NCBI RefSeq assembly: GCF_008693065.1
Contig: NZ_VXKH01000010.1
Location: 1 to 42,507, forward strand
Origin: Corynebacterium tuscaniense
Lineage (GTDB): Bacteria > Actinomycetota > Actinomycetes > Mycobacteriales > Mycobacteriaceae
Direction of reading: 5' to 3'
Length of the DNA: 42,507 nt
A program made the translations under genes and the position numbers. Position 1 is the first letter of the stretch, and every line of letters begins with the position of its first letter. The notes below the pieces were generated by a model, which was not told the origin of the DNA, did not search any database, and worked only from the letters and a program-made list of their open reading frames with translations. Positions 1 through 7,917 of the stretch are shown piece after piece.

Positions 1-136
1 CGTACTGCTTAAGCCAAGAGAAAAGTGATGAACGATTGACTCCAAGCTCTGCTGAAGCCGCGTGAAGTGTGAGATCCTCATTGTTTTCGTAGAGGGCCAC
101 AGCATCACGTTTGAACTGTTCGGAGTACCTAGGCAT
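1..136 (-). CDS. IS3-family transposase OrfA, N-terminal fragment (cut by window edge)
   Basis: The reverse strand reads ATG at 136 and then 45 codons running off the left edge. The start is MPRYSEQFKRDAVALYE, followed by a helix-turn-helix with ELGVNRSSLFSWLKQY. This is the typical N-terminus of the small OrfA of IS3-family transposases, the DNA-binding half normally joined to OrfB by a -1 frameshift. Only the first part is present. The gene points away from the rest of the window, and its 5' side carries an IS end (182-208). Family assignment is by recognised motif; the exact IS name cannot be given. Confidence 0.85.
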   Translation of the reverse strand, partial: MPRYSEQFKRDAVALYENNEDLTLHAASAELGVNRSSLFSWLKQY

Positions 137-208
137 GGTGGTAGATTACCTTTCTTCTCAACCCAACTGGGCTGGATATCAGGTGTCTACCTAACGGGGG
201 TCAGGTCC
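137..208 (-). mobile_element. Right end of an IS3-family insertion sequence
   Basis: These bases lie between the OrfA start and the first surface-protein codons. They include an IS3-like terminal stretch at 182-208 (read on the minus strand, GGACCTGACCCC then GTTAGGTAGACACC). The precise outer base is uncertain by a few nucleotides, because the other inverted repeat and the target duplication are outside the window. Confidence 0.6.
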
Positions 209-215
209 GTTCAAC

Positions 216-1742
216 GTGCTGCAGGATGGCAACCGCCTCCGTTTCGTCGGCGAGAATCGACGCGACGATTCCCATACCGTTGGGCCTGTAGGCTTCACGG
301 GAAAACCCGTTGGCGACAACCCTGCCGAGTGGCAACCGGGTAGGTTTAATGGCAATGAGGCCCGCTGGTTTTACGGTGGCGCCCAGTTCAATGCTGGGGA
401 CACTAAGAGGGGCAAGTTGCCAAAGGTGACTTTGAAGCTCAAAGCCACCGGCGCTCCTGGTAGCACCGCTCAAGCGACAATCCGGAATGCTGATGCGAAG
501 AACAATCCGCCAGAAGCATTTGTCCAGGGGCTTCTGAACGGCAAGATTGTTGGGAAGACATTCAACGGTTTGGCTCGCTGTGGCCTTTCCGAGGACTACA
601 CGGGGAGTGGCGCTCAAAAGGCGCCGGCCACACCATTTCCAGCAGTGACAATCGTGGAAAAGCCGGAACCGACCCCAGAGCCGTCGCCGGAACCCTCCGA
701 AGAGCACACTCCAGAACCACCGAGTTCGGAGCCAACTTCTTCTGAATCAAAGCCGACGAAGAAGACTGAGCCATCGTCGACCAAGGAGCCAGAACCATCA
801 ACGACCGATCCGACAACATCTTCTCCTGAGACGCCGACGAAGGAGACTGAGCCGCCGACGGAAACGAAGCCTTCCGAGGATCCGAAGCCGTCGACTACGA
901 GCACCGAGCCGACGAGAGAGCCGGAATCAACGAGGGAGTCTTCGACGACGACTAAGGCGCCGGAACCATCCGAAGATCCAACACCGGAAGCACCGAGCTC
1001 GGAGCCAACGTCCTCTGAAACAGAGCCGACGAAGGAGTCTGAGACATCGACGAAGGAAACTGAGCCATCGTCGTCCACCAGCACGGAGCCCACATCGACG
1101 ACCACGAAACCGTCGACTACGAGCGCTGAACCGACGAAGGAAACGAAGCCTACTGAGGAGCCGAAACCGTCGAACACAAGCACTGAGCCGACGAAGCAAT
1201 CCGAGACACCGACCACTGAGACGACGACTTCTGAGGAATCGGAAACATCAACGACGGAGCCGACAGCTACTTCGTCTGAGACCTCCACTGAGACTGAACC
1301 AACCAAGGAGTCTGAGACACCGACGAAGGAAACGAAGCCTTCCGAGGGTACGAAGCCGTCGACTACGAGCACCGAGCCGACCAAGGAATCGGAGCCGTCG
1401 GAGGAATCCGAGACGCCGACCATTGAGACGACGACTTCTGAGGAATCGGAAACATCAACGACCGAGCCGACACCTTCTGAGACCGAGCCGTCTTCTGAGA
1501 CCGAGCCAACCAAGGAGACTGAGACACCCGCGGAAACCACGACTCCGACGACTACTTCGGAGAAGCCGGCACCGCAGGACGGGTCTTCGGGTTCCAGTGA
1601 AGGTTCATCTTTCTTCGGGATGTCTTCGGACCCAGTGATGAGGGGCTTGTATGTTGCCTTCTGGGTTGCGTTGGGGCTGATCGGTTTGACTGCGTTTGGT
1701 AACTGGCTGAAGCAGAACTGCGACGTCAAGTGGCCGCTTTAA
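216..1742 (+). CDS. 5'-truncated Ser/Thr/Pro/Glu-rich surface protein with C-terminal membrane anchor
   Basis: The frame is open from 195, which is inside the IS end; GTG at 216 is only the first start-like codon and has no ribosome binding site. There is no signal peptide, so the true N-terminus was probably removed by the IS insertion. Residues 1-145 form a globular part ending in ARCGLSEDYTGSG that I do not recognise. Residues about 150-460 are a low-complexity stalk of P, T, S, E and K with repeats such as TEPTKESETPT. Residues about 475-500 are a hydrophobic helix (GLYVAFWVALGLIGLTAF) followed by a short charged tail, with no LPXTG motif. It overlaps the convergent peptidase gene by four bases. 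Likely a cell-envelope protein that is now a non-exported remnant. Confidence 0.65.
   Translation: MLQDGNRLRFVGENRRDDSHTVGPVGFTGKPVGDNPAEWQPGRFNGNEARWFYGGAQFNAGDTKRGKLPKVTLKLKATGAPGSTAQATIRNADAKNNPPEAFVQGLLNGKIVGKTFNGLARCGLSEDYTGSGAQKAPATPFPAVTIVEKPEPTPEPSPEPSEEHTPEPPSSEPTSSESKPTKKTEPSSTKEPEPSTTDPTTSSPETPTKETEPPTETKPSEDPKPSTTSTEPTREPESTRESSTTTKAPEPSEDPTPEAPSSEPTSSETEPTKESETSTKETEPSSSTSTEPTSTTTKPSTTSAEPTKETKPTEEPKPSNTSTEPTKQSETPTTETTTSEESETSTTEPTATSSETSTETEPTKESETPTKETKPSEGTKPSTTSTEPTKESEPSEESETPTIETTTSEESETSTTEPTPSETEPSSETEPTKETETPAETTTPTTTSEKPAPQDGSSGSSEGSSFFGMSSDPVMRGLYVAFWVALGLIGLTAFGNWLKQNCDVKWPL
1218..1472 (+). repeat. Near-identical 48-bp DNA repeats in the stalk region
   Basis: Copies at 1218-1265 and 1425-1472 differ at one base. 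They encode ETTTSEESETSTTEPT both times, within the more diverged TEP/KES repeat background. The 207-bp offset is a multiple of three, so gain or loss of a unit keeps the frame. Confidence 0.75.
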
Positions 1743-2920
1743 ACCACTGGGCCCTTGATGGTGGCGATGGTGTTTGCCAGCAGCGCAGTGAAGAAGGGCA
1801 CTGAGTCGGGGTAGACGTACTCGTAGCGGGCGTGCGCGCCCGCGCCACCGGCGCCGAGTCCGCAGACGACGGGAACGCCGATGGCGGAGATGAAGTTCGC
1901 ATCGGAACCGCCACCGACGGCGATGCCCTGCAGGTCAGCGTGGTCAAGCAGAGTGGCTTGGGTTTTGAGGAGTTGGAACAGGGCTTCGGTACCGGCGGTG
2001 TGCTGCATGGGAGGGCGGTTCCAGCTGCTCTTCACGGCGATGGACACGCGGGGGTCGGAGGGGGTGATGGAGGCTAGGGCGGCGTCGATACGCTCTGTTT
2101 CCTCCGGAATCCAATGGCGGACGTCGATTTTCGCGGAGGCTGTACCCGCGACAACGTTGGCGCTTGATCCGCCGGTGATGACACCTACGTTGACCGTCGT
2201 GCCCTTGTTTGGGTCGCCGAGCTTCGCGGCTTCGAGACAGAATTCCATCAAGGCGATGATGGCGCTGGCGCCTTTCTCCGGTTCGAGACCCGCGTGTGCT
2301 TCAATCCCTGTTGCTGTGACGGTGATGTCGCCGATGCCTTTGCGCGCGACCTTCACGTTGCCGTCCACGCTGGCTTCCAGAACGAATGCGGCATCGACGC
2401 CACGGGCAGCGTCTTCGATGATGTGTTGGGAGGCAGGCGAGCCGATTTCCTCGTCGCCGTTGAAAATATAGGTGACGTCTGGGTGGGGGAGGCCGGCGCT
2501 CCGAAGCAATTTGAGCGCCCATATGCCCTGCGTGAGACCTATTTTCATGTCGAACAACCCCGGTCCGGACAGTCGTTCACGCGGGTCCTCATGGGGCAGC
2601 GGATTCCACGCAGCCACCGTTCCTGCAGGCCACACCGTGTCATAATGCCCCGCAATCACCACACGGCCAGGCAGACTGCCACGATACGTGCGCACCACAA
2701 TGTCGCCGAGCTCGTCGCCGCTGAAACGCTCCTGCTCATCGGGGGCACCAAGTCGCCTATCGACGACCCCCAGCAACCCCTCCAGCCCCTCATCCAGCCC
2801 CGGTTTATCAAAGCTGTACGTCTCTATGTTCACTAGCGAGAAGGCATCCGCGAGCATGTCATCGATTGCTTCCTCGGCGACGGACAAAGGCAGGCGTGGG
2901 TTCTGTGCTGGATTCGTCAT
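1739..2920 (-). CDS. M20-family metallopeptidase (carboxypeptidase G2/glutamate carboxypeptidase type)
   Basis: A 393-residue zinc peptidase of the M20 family, which removes a C-terminal amino acid from peptides or N-acyl amino acids. Family motifs appear in order: GHYDTVWPAG (metal ligand H92 and catalytic-site D94), GPGLFDMKIG (bridging D124), NGDEEIGSP (general base and ligand E157/E158), EAHAG and DVRHW in the lid/dimerisation domain, and GGGSDANF with GAHARYEYV near the C-terminus. ATG at 2920 is preferred over an in-frame start at 2992 because homology-like sequence begins at MTNPAQ. No signal peptide is seen, so it is probably cytoplasmic. It is convergent with the surface-protein remnant. 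The substrate cannot be told from the sequence. Confidence 0.88.
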   Translation of the reverse strand: MTNPAQNPRLPLSVAEEAIDDMLADAFSLVNIETYSFDKPGLDEGLEGLLGVVDRRLGAPDEQERFSGDELGDIVVRTYRGSLPGRVVIAGHYDTVWPAGTVAAWNPLPHEDPRERLSGPGLFDMKIGLTQGIWALKLLRSAGLPHPDVTYIFNGDEEIGSPASQHIIEDAARGVDAAFVLEASVDGNVKVARKGIGDITVTATGIEAHAGLEPEKGASAIIALMEFCLEAAKLGDPNKGTTVNVGVITGGSSANVVAGTASAKIDVRHWIPEETERIDAALASITPSDPRVSIAVKSSWNRPPMQHTAGTEALFQLLKTQATLLDHADLQGIAVGGGSDANFISAIGVPVVCGLGAGGAGAHARYEYVYPDSVPFFTALLANTIATIKGPVV

Positions 2921-3050
2921 GGCTCCGATTGTGCCAGCGCTGGAAACTTCTGTACCCCACTCCTGCTCTCTCCACTCTCCAGAATCGTGCACAGCTCCTA
3001 TTAAATGCCGAGGAATGCTACGAACACCGGGAAGTTAGGCGCACAGATGC

Positions 3051-4688
3051 CTAGCGTTTGGGTTCGCGTACCCATGCGCCGATGACGCCGGGGACGACTT
3101 CGGGTGCTTCACCAAGGAGTGCTTTGAGGTTGCCTTCACGTTCTACTGCTGAGGTGACTGCTTGTACCCGGCCACGCTTTTGCTGTCCGTTCCGCCCACC
3201 GCGGCCAGCACCAGCAGCAGGACCCATGCCGTACCCACCACCAGTGATACCGGCAGCTCCGCCGGTTCGTGGGTTTGCACCTGGGCTACCGGCACCCACA
3301 CCACCGGTCCCAGCACCGGCCCCGTTGCCTGGTGCTGGTCCCACACCCCCGGTACCTGCACCGCCACCGGTTCCTGGTGGGGTACTAAACCCACCTCGGA
3401 CACCTAGTGCACCAGAACCACCTGCGCCTGCTCCGGCCCTGCCACCAGCACCGACACCACCGTTCAACCCTGCGGCACCACGCCCGGCAAGAGGCATAGC
3501 CCCACCAAGCCCGCCAACGGCACCGGCTGCACTACCAGTGAGCGCACTCGCACTCGCACTCGCACTCGCACCGGCACCACCAGTTAGTGCGCCACCTAGC
3601 GCACCGACTGGTGGTAGTGATGGGGCAGTGGCACTGGCTACCTGGGTGGGGGTAGCACCAGAGGCAATCAAATCCAACATATCCGGATTCGGTTTGCCTA
3701 CCTGCTCCACGATCTCAGCCGGGGTTGTGGCATGCGTGAGATCACCCCAGCCTGTATGAGCTAATGCTTTGTTGACTACCTGTGGTAGCGCTTCGCGGGT
3801 GAACTCCGGGACCCCTCCATGAGCCGCTCCGTCGTCCATGATGTGGCTAGACCCTGGCTTCATCGGTGGCAGTAGTGATTCAAAGGTCGGCACCGTGGGT
3901 GCTAGCTGTGTTGTCAGCCGTGGCCCAAACGTACTTAAAAATACTTCTTCCAGGCTTTTTGATGCCACAGGATCAGCTGTACTACGGACGGCACCTAAGG
4001 CTGCGGCAGCCTCTACGGCAGTAGCCTGACTGAGCGTTGCTAGCCCACCAGTATGACTGCCCAACATGTGGGACTTAGCTGCATAATGGCGCCCCATGAC
4101 GTCGACAAACTCCACGTTTGCTATCGCGTTGTGTATCGCATCAGTTTCAGCTGAGGTCGACAACAACCCCATAGCCCCAGGAAGTTCCCCCAACGCCTGA
4201 ACCAACACAGAAGCAGTGGAAAACCAGTTCTGTGAAATGTCGAACATTGATGTGAAATCTGTTGCCGCTAATTGTGAGACCAGTACCTCTAGATTCGCTG
4301 GTCGGCCCGCAACGGGAAAGGCAACATGAAAAGGATTCGACTGCGGCCGCTCCAGTGGCGATAACGCCACTGGACTAGAGACATTTCCTGCAGCAGAACG
4401 GAAAGACTCCCCAATGCCCGCATCCACCGAAACAAACCCATCAACCTGCTGGTGCAGCAACTCAGCAGCACTAGCAAAAAATTGAGCTAACCCCCGGGTT
4501 GCTTCAGGCTCACTAACCGAACTAATCGCCTGATGCATCTGCCCCGCCTGATCCAAACCAGAGACAACAGAAAAAGGGGCAGGGTTCAGTGTGCGTACAG
4601 CAGCATGCGCTCCTGTGAGTAGTTGAGAGACGTGATCTAGTGAGTTTGTTGCCCGTTTAACGGCCTCGATGTCCAAGTACATGCTCAT
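3051..4688 (-). CDS. PPE-like/ESX-associated-type protein with Gly/Ala-rich C-terminal half
   Basis: A 545-residue protein. Residues 1-110 are mostly helical, without a signal peptide, and residues 110-350 are helical and Ala-rich. Residues about 350-490 are strongly Gly/Ala-rich (GGAGAS, GAGAGTGG and similar), including an ASASASAS run from a hexanucleotide repeat at 3544-3567. The C-terminal tail (VTSAVEREGNLKALLGEAP then VPGVIGAWVREPKR) resembles the conserved tail I associate with actinobacterial PPE-domain-type proteins. It starts 14 bp after the DUF3558-type lipoprotein gene, so the two form one unit. I infer a secreted or envelope-linked role; no enzymatic motif is visible. An alternative ATG lies at 4682. 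Confidence 0.7.
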   Translation of the reverse strand: MSMYLDIEAVKRATNSLDHVSQLLTGAHAAVRTLNPAPFSVVSGLDQAGQMHQAISSVSEPEATRGLAQFFASAAELLHQQVDGFVSVDAGIGESFRSAAGNVSSPVALSPLERPQSNPFHVAFPVAGRPANLEVLVSQLAATDFTSMFDISQNWFSTASVLVQALGELPGAMGLLSTSAETDAIHNAIANVEFVDVMGRHYAAKSHMLGSHTGGLATLSQATAVEAAAALGAVRSTADPVASKSLEEVFLSTFGPRLTTQLAPTVPTFESLLPPMKPGSSHIMDDGAAHGGVPEFTREALPQVVNKALAHTGWGDLTHATTPAEIVEQVGKPNPDMLDLIASGATPTQVASATAPSLPPVGALGGALTGGAGASASASASALTGSAAGAVGGLGGAMPLAGRGAAGLNGGVGAGGRAGAGAGGSGALGVRGGFSTPPGTGGGAGTGGVGPAPGNGAGAGTGGVGAGSPGANPRTGGAAGITGGGYGMGPAAGAGRGGRNGQQKRGRVQAVTSAVEREGNLKALLGEAPEVVPGVIGAWVREPKR

Positions 4689-4702
4689 ATATAATCCCCG
4701 AT

Positions 4703-5350
4703 CTAATTTCTTTCATTTTGGTATAGCTCTTCGATAATTTGAACTGCGGATAAACACAGTTCATCGAGTCCGATGGGCTGAGTTCCCTCATCAACCACAA
4801 TCGAAAGTTGGCCACGCACAGTATCAACGGCTGCCACGCAAGCTAGGCCACCTTCCCCTTGCCCCCTATAGGTAATGAGTCCTGGAATAGCCTCTGACGC
4901 TGAATCACTGATCAACACATTCGGTGCATCTTCTACTAGAGAGCGCGTGACGGTAGTCATGACGATCGCGTATCCCCTGTGAGTATCGCGACCTGTAAGC
5001 CCACAACCTGCCCCGCCACCGGGAGGAACCGCATGGTGTTGTATGGTTTTGAACCCTAATAGCGCGAATTCCTCAGCGGAAATCTCTTCACAGGGATTAA
5101 ACATATTGTTCTTAACTGAGGTGGGGTCAAAATCCCCCAGAACCAAATCCCCACTAGCGAAATGAAACGCAGGTACATCCTCCTGTGCCGACTCTGATCC
5201 AGCGTCAGGCAACGCTGGTGCGGGTGCTTCTTCTTTTGGGCCTGTCTCAGGCAATGGACCGGTTTGTCCGAATAAGCCCGTCGCCGTGCAACTTGAAAGC
5301 AAGCACACAGCGGCTACAGCCGTGATGACAGTTGTTATCTGCTTGTGCAT
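4703..5350 (-). CDS. DUF3558-type lipoprotein
   Basis: A 215-residue exported lipoprotein. The signal sequence MHKQITTVITAVAAVCLLSSC ends in the lipobox LLSSC, with lipidated Cys21. A linker rich in P, E and A follows (to about residue 60). The globular domain has the DUF3558-like element FNPCEEISAEEFALLGF and two further cysteines (GAGCGL, GGLACVAAVDTVRGQLSIVV, CLSAVQII), which could form disulfides outside the membrane. DUF3558 lipoproteins of actinobacteria have no settled function, but members often sit beside PPE/ESX-like proteins, as here. The upstream region carries a palindrome (5449-5466). Confidence 0.8.
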   Translation of the reverse strand: MHKQITTVITAVAAVCLLSSCTATGLFGQTGPLPETGPKEEAPAPALPDAGSESAQEDVPAFHFASGDLVLGDFDPTSVKNNMFNPCEEISAEEFALLGFKTIQHHAVPPGGGAGCGLTGRDTHRGYAIVMTTVTRSLVEDAPNVLISDSASEAIPGLITYRGQGEGGLACVAAVDTVRGQLSIVVDEGTQPIGLDELCLSAVQIIEELYQNERN

Positions 5351-5448
5351 ACAGCGATACCCCCGATTGTTGTGTTCCCCAGGCCAGTCCGAATCTCATC
5401 GGACACAAACAACAATGCCATGTTGTAAAGGCGAAGGAAACCTTTTTG

Positions 5449-5466
5449 TGTCCACTAAAGTGGACA
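5449..5466. promoter_or_regulatory. Palindrome upstream of the lipoprotein/PPE-like unit (possible operator)
   Basis: TGTCCACT-AA-AGTGGACA is an 18-base perfect inverted repeat about 100 bp upstream of the lipoprotein start. A second, weaker inverted repeat, ACAACA-N6-TGTTGT, lies nearby at about 5410-5430. No terminator-like T-run follows on either side. I do not recognise the motif as a known corynebacterial regulator site. Confidence 0.5.
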
Positions 5467-5586
5467 TCCTTCAAACCCGCTGTTGAAGCGTCGTCATCCT
5501 CAAATATTCGGCGGGATCACAAGGTCCGCGTGAGCTGATTCATTGCGTTGTCATGCACGTGCCTCAGTGTTTCCTCGGTGCCCGAC

Positions 5587-5592
5587 TAGGCT
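5587..5592 (+). promoter_or_regulatory. -10 box of a leaderless start (serine hydrolase)
   Basis: TAGGCT followed by 7 nt and the ATG at 5600. No Shine-Dalgarno sequence is present, so transcription probably begins at the start codon. Confidence 0.5.
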
Positions 5593-5599
5593 GGCGGGC

Positions 5600-6421
5600 A
5601 TGGAACTGAACTTGAACGGTCCGGGCTGGGACGATGCGAACGTGTCGGCGGCGTTGCTGTCGGGGGATGGCAGCGTGATGGTCGAGCAGGGAGACCAAGA
5701 GCGCATCTATGAGTTGGCGAGTGTGACCAAGCTATTGTCGGCCTACGCATTCCTCATGGCGGTGGAGGAGGGTGTCTTTGAGTTGGATACGCCGTGTGGG
5801 CCGGAGGGGTCAACGGTCCGTCACCTGTTGGCGCACGCATCTGGGGTGGGGTTCAACGACCGGAAGCCGCAGAAGAAGCCGGGGGAGCGGCGGATTTACT
5901 CCTCGGCGGGGTTCGAGATTTTGGCGGAGGCGTTGGAAAATGAAGCCGGTATGAGCTTCGCGGAATACGCTCGCCAGGGGGTGTTCGAGCCGCTGGGGAT
6001 GCACAACACGGAGATTTACGGTTCCGCGGGTCACGGCGGCCGATCGACGGTAGCGGACCTGACAGCGTTTGCGAAAGAGCTGCTGGAACCGCAGCTGCTC
6101 GCGCCGGAGACGCTGGCCGAGGCGTACACCAACCAATTCGGAGACCTGCGCGGCATTGTTCCTGGTTATGGCATGCAAAAGCCATGCCCGTGGGGCCTCG
6201 GATTTGAGATCAAGGGGAAGAAAACACCTCACTGGACCGGGAACACTATGCCGCCGGAGACAGTAGGGCACTTCGGGATGAGTGGGACGTATGTGTGGGT
6301 GGTGCCGGGCGGGGGAGCGTCGATAAGCGCTGCGATGGTGGTCCTCACTGACCGTGAGTTCGGTGACTGGGCGAAACCCCTGTGGCAAGAAACGAACACT
6401 CGGATCTACCGCTCGCTATGA
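5600..6421 (+). CDS. Beta-lactamase-fold serine hydrolase (class C/DD-peptidase-like)
   Basis: A 273-residue protein of the beta-lactamase/penicillin-binding-protein-like serine hydrolases. The SxxK motif is SVTK (about residue 44), the catalytic Ser/Lys pair. The second motif is IYSSAG (about residue 113; Y-x-S replaces the more usual Y-x-N). A HFGMSG segment near residue 227 fills the place of the KTG/HxG motif. RHLLAHASG is also typical of the family. It lacks a signal peptide from the ATG at 5600, and an in-frame start at 5543 adds no credible signal sequence, so it is likely cytoplasmic or atypical. Substrates in this family range from peptides to esters and cannot be fixed here. Its stop overlaps the -10 box of the next gene. 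Confidence 0.85.
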   Translation: MELNLNGPGWDDANVSAALLSGDGSVMVEQGDQERIYELASVTKLLSAYAFLMAVEEGVFELDTPCGPEGSTVRHLLAHASGVGFNDRKPQKKPGERRIYSSAGFEILAEALENEAGMSFAEYARQGVFEPLGMHNTEIYGSAGHGGRSTVADLTAFAKELLEPQLLAPETLAEAYTNQFGDLRGIVPGYGMQKPCPWGLGFEIKGKKTPHWTGNTMPPETVGHFGMSGTYVWVVPGGGASISAAMVVLTDREFGDWAKPLWQETNTRIYRSL

Positions 6422-6422
6422 T
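6417..6422 (+). promoter_or_regulatory. -10 box of a leaderless GTG start (TRIC-type gene)
   Basis: TATGAT overlaps the stop codon of the preceding hydrolase, with 6 nt to GTG at 6429. The box fits the -10 consensus closely, and no ribosome binding site is seen. Confidence 0.5.
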
Positions 6423-6428
6423 GACCTC

Positions 6429-7322
6429 GTGTATTTCGGAGGAATCGATAACGCGGTAGGCCAAGCCATCGCGATTCTGGATCTCATCGGCGTGTTCTTG
6501 AACGCACTGATCGGTGGGACGGTTGCGCGGCGATTGCGTTTCGACGCCGTCGGGTTCATGCTCATCGCCATCATCTCCGCCATGGCTGGTGGCATGATGC
6601 GCGATGCGCTGATTGGCAACACCCCCGTCGCCGCACTGTCGGACCCGTGGTACATCAGTATCGCGCTCGTCGGTGCGGCCGTGGCATTCCTCATGAACCT
6701 ACGTGGCTACGTGTGGGAACTCACGCGATTCCACGCTGACATGGTGATTCTCGGCGTGTGGTGCACCACCGGCACCGTGACCGCGCTGGGGATGGGAGTG
6801 ACCTGGATCGGCTGCATCCTAATGGGGGTGATGACCGCGACGGGTGGCATGGTGATCCGCGAGGTGCTTATCGGGCGCATCCCGCGCATCCTCAACGACC
6901 AGCAAATGTACGTCGTGCCGGCGATCGTTGGGTCCGCAACAGCCCTGACACTGTATCAGGTTGCGGACCCATCCGTTGCGCTCGTGGTTGCACCACTGAC
7001 CGCATTCACCCTCGGTACCGTTGCGTACTGGGCCAAGTGGTACGTGCCCGCCAGCAATGAGGCCGGCCGCTTTGACATCTGGATGACCAAACTTGTGCGC
7101 ACACTGGAACCCAACAAAGTGCGTGAGTGGCGCCGAGAAAAAGAAGCCACCATGCGCGACGACCCGCTTGCCGACGACGGCGTGATGCCCACCAAAGGCG
7201 AAGTCCGCGAGCAGCTGGCGGGTACGAGGGAACCTACCCCCGAAGAGTTCCTCGCCGCCTTGTTCCGCGTCTATGTTGAACGGCATGGGGAGGGCTCGTC
7301 GGAGGGCTGGGCGAGGGATTAA
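6429..7322 (+). CDS. TRIC/UPF0126-type cation channel family membrane protein
   Basis: A 297-residue protein of the trimeric intracellular cation channel (UPF0126/YadS) family. Two repeated halves each carry the family signature: GGMMRDALIGNTPVA (about residues 55-70) and GGMVIREVLIGRIP (about 140-155), within six to seven hydrophobic helices. The family forms membrane channels; prokaryotic members are potassium-permeable by published work, but the physiological ion here is unknown. The C-terminal 80 residues are a charged cytoplasmic extension (WRREKEATMRDDP onward) longer than the minimal family. GTG at 6429 is chosen because homology begins there and a -10 box sits 6 nt upstream. Confidence 0.88.
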   Translation: MYFGGIDNAVGQAIAILDLIGVFLNALIGGTVARRLRFDAVGFMLIAIISAMAGGMMRDALIGNTPVAALSDPWYISIALVGAAVAFLMNLRGYVWELTRFHADMVILGVWCTTGTVTALGMGVTWIGCILMGVMTATGGMVIREVLIGRIPRILNDQQMYVVPAIVGSATALTLYQVADPSVALVVAPLTAFTLGTVAYWAKWYVPASNEAGRFDIWMTKLVRTLEPNKVREWRREKEATMRDDPLADDGVMPTKGEVREQLAGTREPTPEEFLAALFRVYVERHGEGSSEGWARD

Positions 7323-7463
7323 TGCGTTACTAAAGCTCAAGTGCAGCTTGAGGGAATGGGGGGATAAAGCGCAGGTTGAGGGTTGTCCATGTGGCTAAAG
7401 GGAAGGAACAATTGCCGTGAGTCACATGAGGGCGTAGGGGAAGACGAGCCTCGTCTTGACGTA

Positions 7464-7480
7464 ACAGCTGTACATGCTGT
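7464..7480. promoter_or_regulatory. Short inverted repeat before the small unknown gene
   Basis: ACAGC-N7-GCTGT, centred on TGTAC, lies about 30 bp before the likely start. A TTGACG hexamer is just upstream, so this may be an operator within a promoter. Weak evidence. Confidence 0.25.
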
Positions 7481-7512
7481 GTGCGTTACTAATGAAAGGA
7501 CCGATCCCCGCC

Positions 7513-7860
7513 ATGACAACAACACTCATCGCCCCTACCTACGCGCGCCCCCTGCCATGCCAGAGCCCTATTCAGCGCGCAGTACTGACGATCCATGGAA
7601 TGCCGCGGCACCTTCGTCTCCGCGTTGAAGAGCTCATGGCTGTGCACCTTAGTCCGCCTGCAGCGCCGGTGGATGAACCTCTGCTACTGGATCCGGAAGA
7701 CGTCTGGGACACCATCTGGTTCACTCGTTGGCGCAATGACGGTTCCAGCCAAACTATCGGTTGCCGAGAGGTGATTGTGGCGCCAGCCCACGAGTTGGCC
7801 GAGTTCCGCGCCCATCTGGCCGAGCTTGCCGGGACTTTCCGCTTCCACGCGAGTGTCTAG
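7513..7860 (+). CDS. Hypothetical protein, 115 residues
   Basis: I do not recognise this protein. From ATG at 7513 (MTTTLIAPTYARPLP) it has 115 residues; an in-frame ATG at 7492 adds seven. It has no signal peptide or membrane segment. The second half (LLLDPEDVWDTIWFTRW, then APAHELAEFRAHLAELAG) looks like a compact globular alpha/beta domain. An AAAGGA-like ribosome binding site lies at 7495-7500, about 12 nt before the chosen start. Codon use and GC match the neighbours. It ends 57 bp before the convergent acyl carrier protein gene. Confidence 0.65.
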   Translation: MTTTLIAPTYARPLPCQSPIQRAVLTIHGMPRHLRLRVEELMAVHLSPPAAPVDEPLLLDPEDVWDTIWFTRWRNDGSSQTIGCREVIVAPAHELAEFRAHLAELAGTFRFHASV

Positions 7861-7917
7861 GGGCCTTTAGTGAAGGATCTGACATGGCCCCGCTGCAGGT
7901 GGCGGTGAAAGCCCAGG

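Noticed and set aside
614..1729. Long open frame on the minus strand (Val/Ser/Gly-rich) opposite the surface protein
   Set aside because: It is the antisense image of the repetitive TCT/GAG-rich stalk; no ribosome binding site, and composition mirrors the stalk repeats.
3544..3567. Hexanucleotide tandem repeat GCACTC as a phase-variation tract
   Set aside because: The unit is six bases, so changes would keep the frame and only alter the Ala-Ser run; no switching is expected.
3058..3759. Pro/Ala-rich open frame on the plus strand
   Set aside because: Antisense of the Gly/Ala-rich half of the PPE-like gene, which has a proper operon context and conserved tail on the minus strand.
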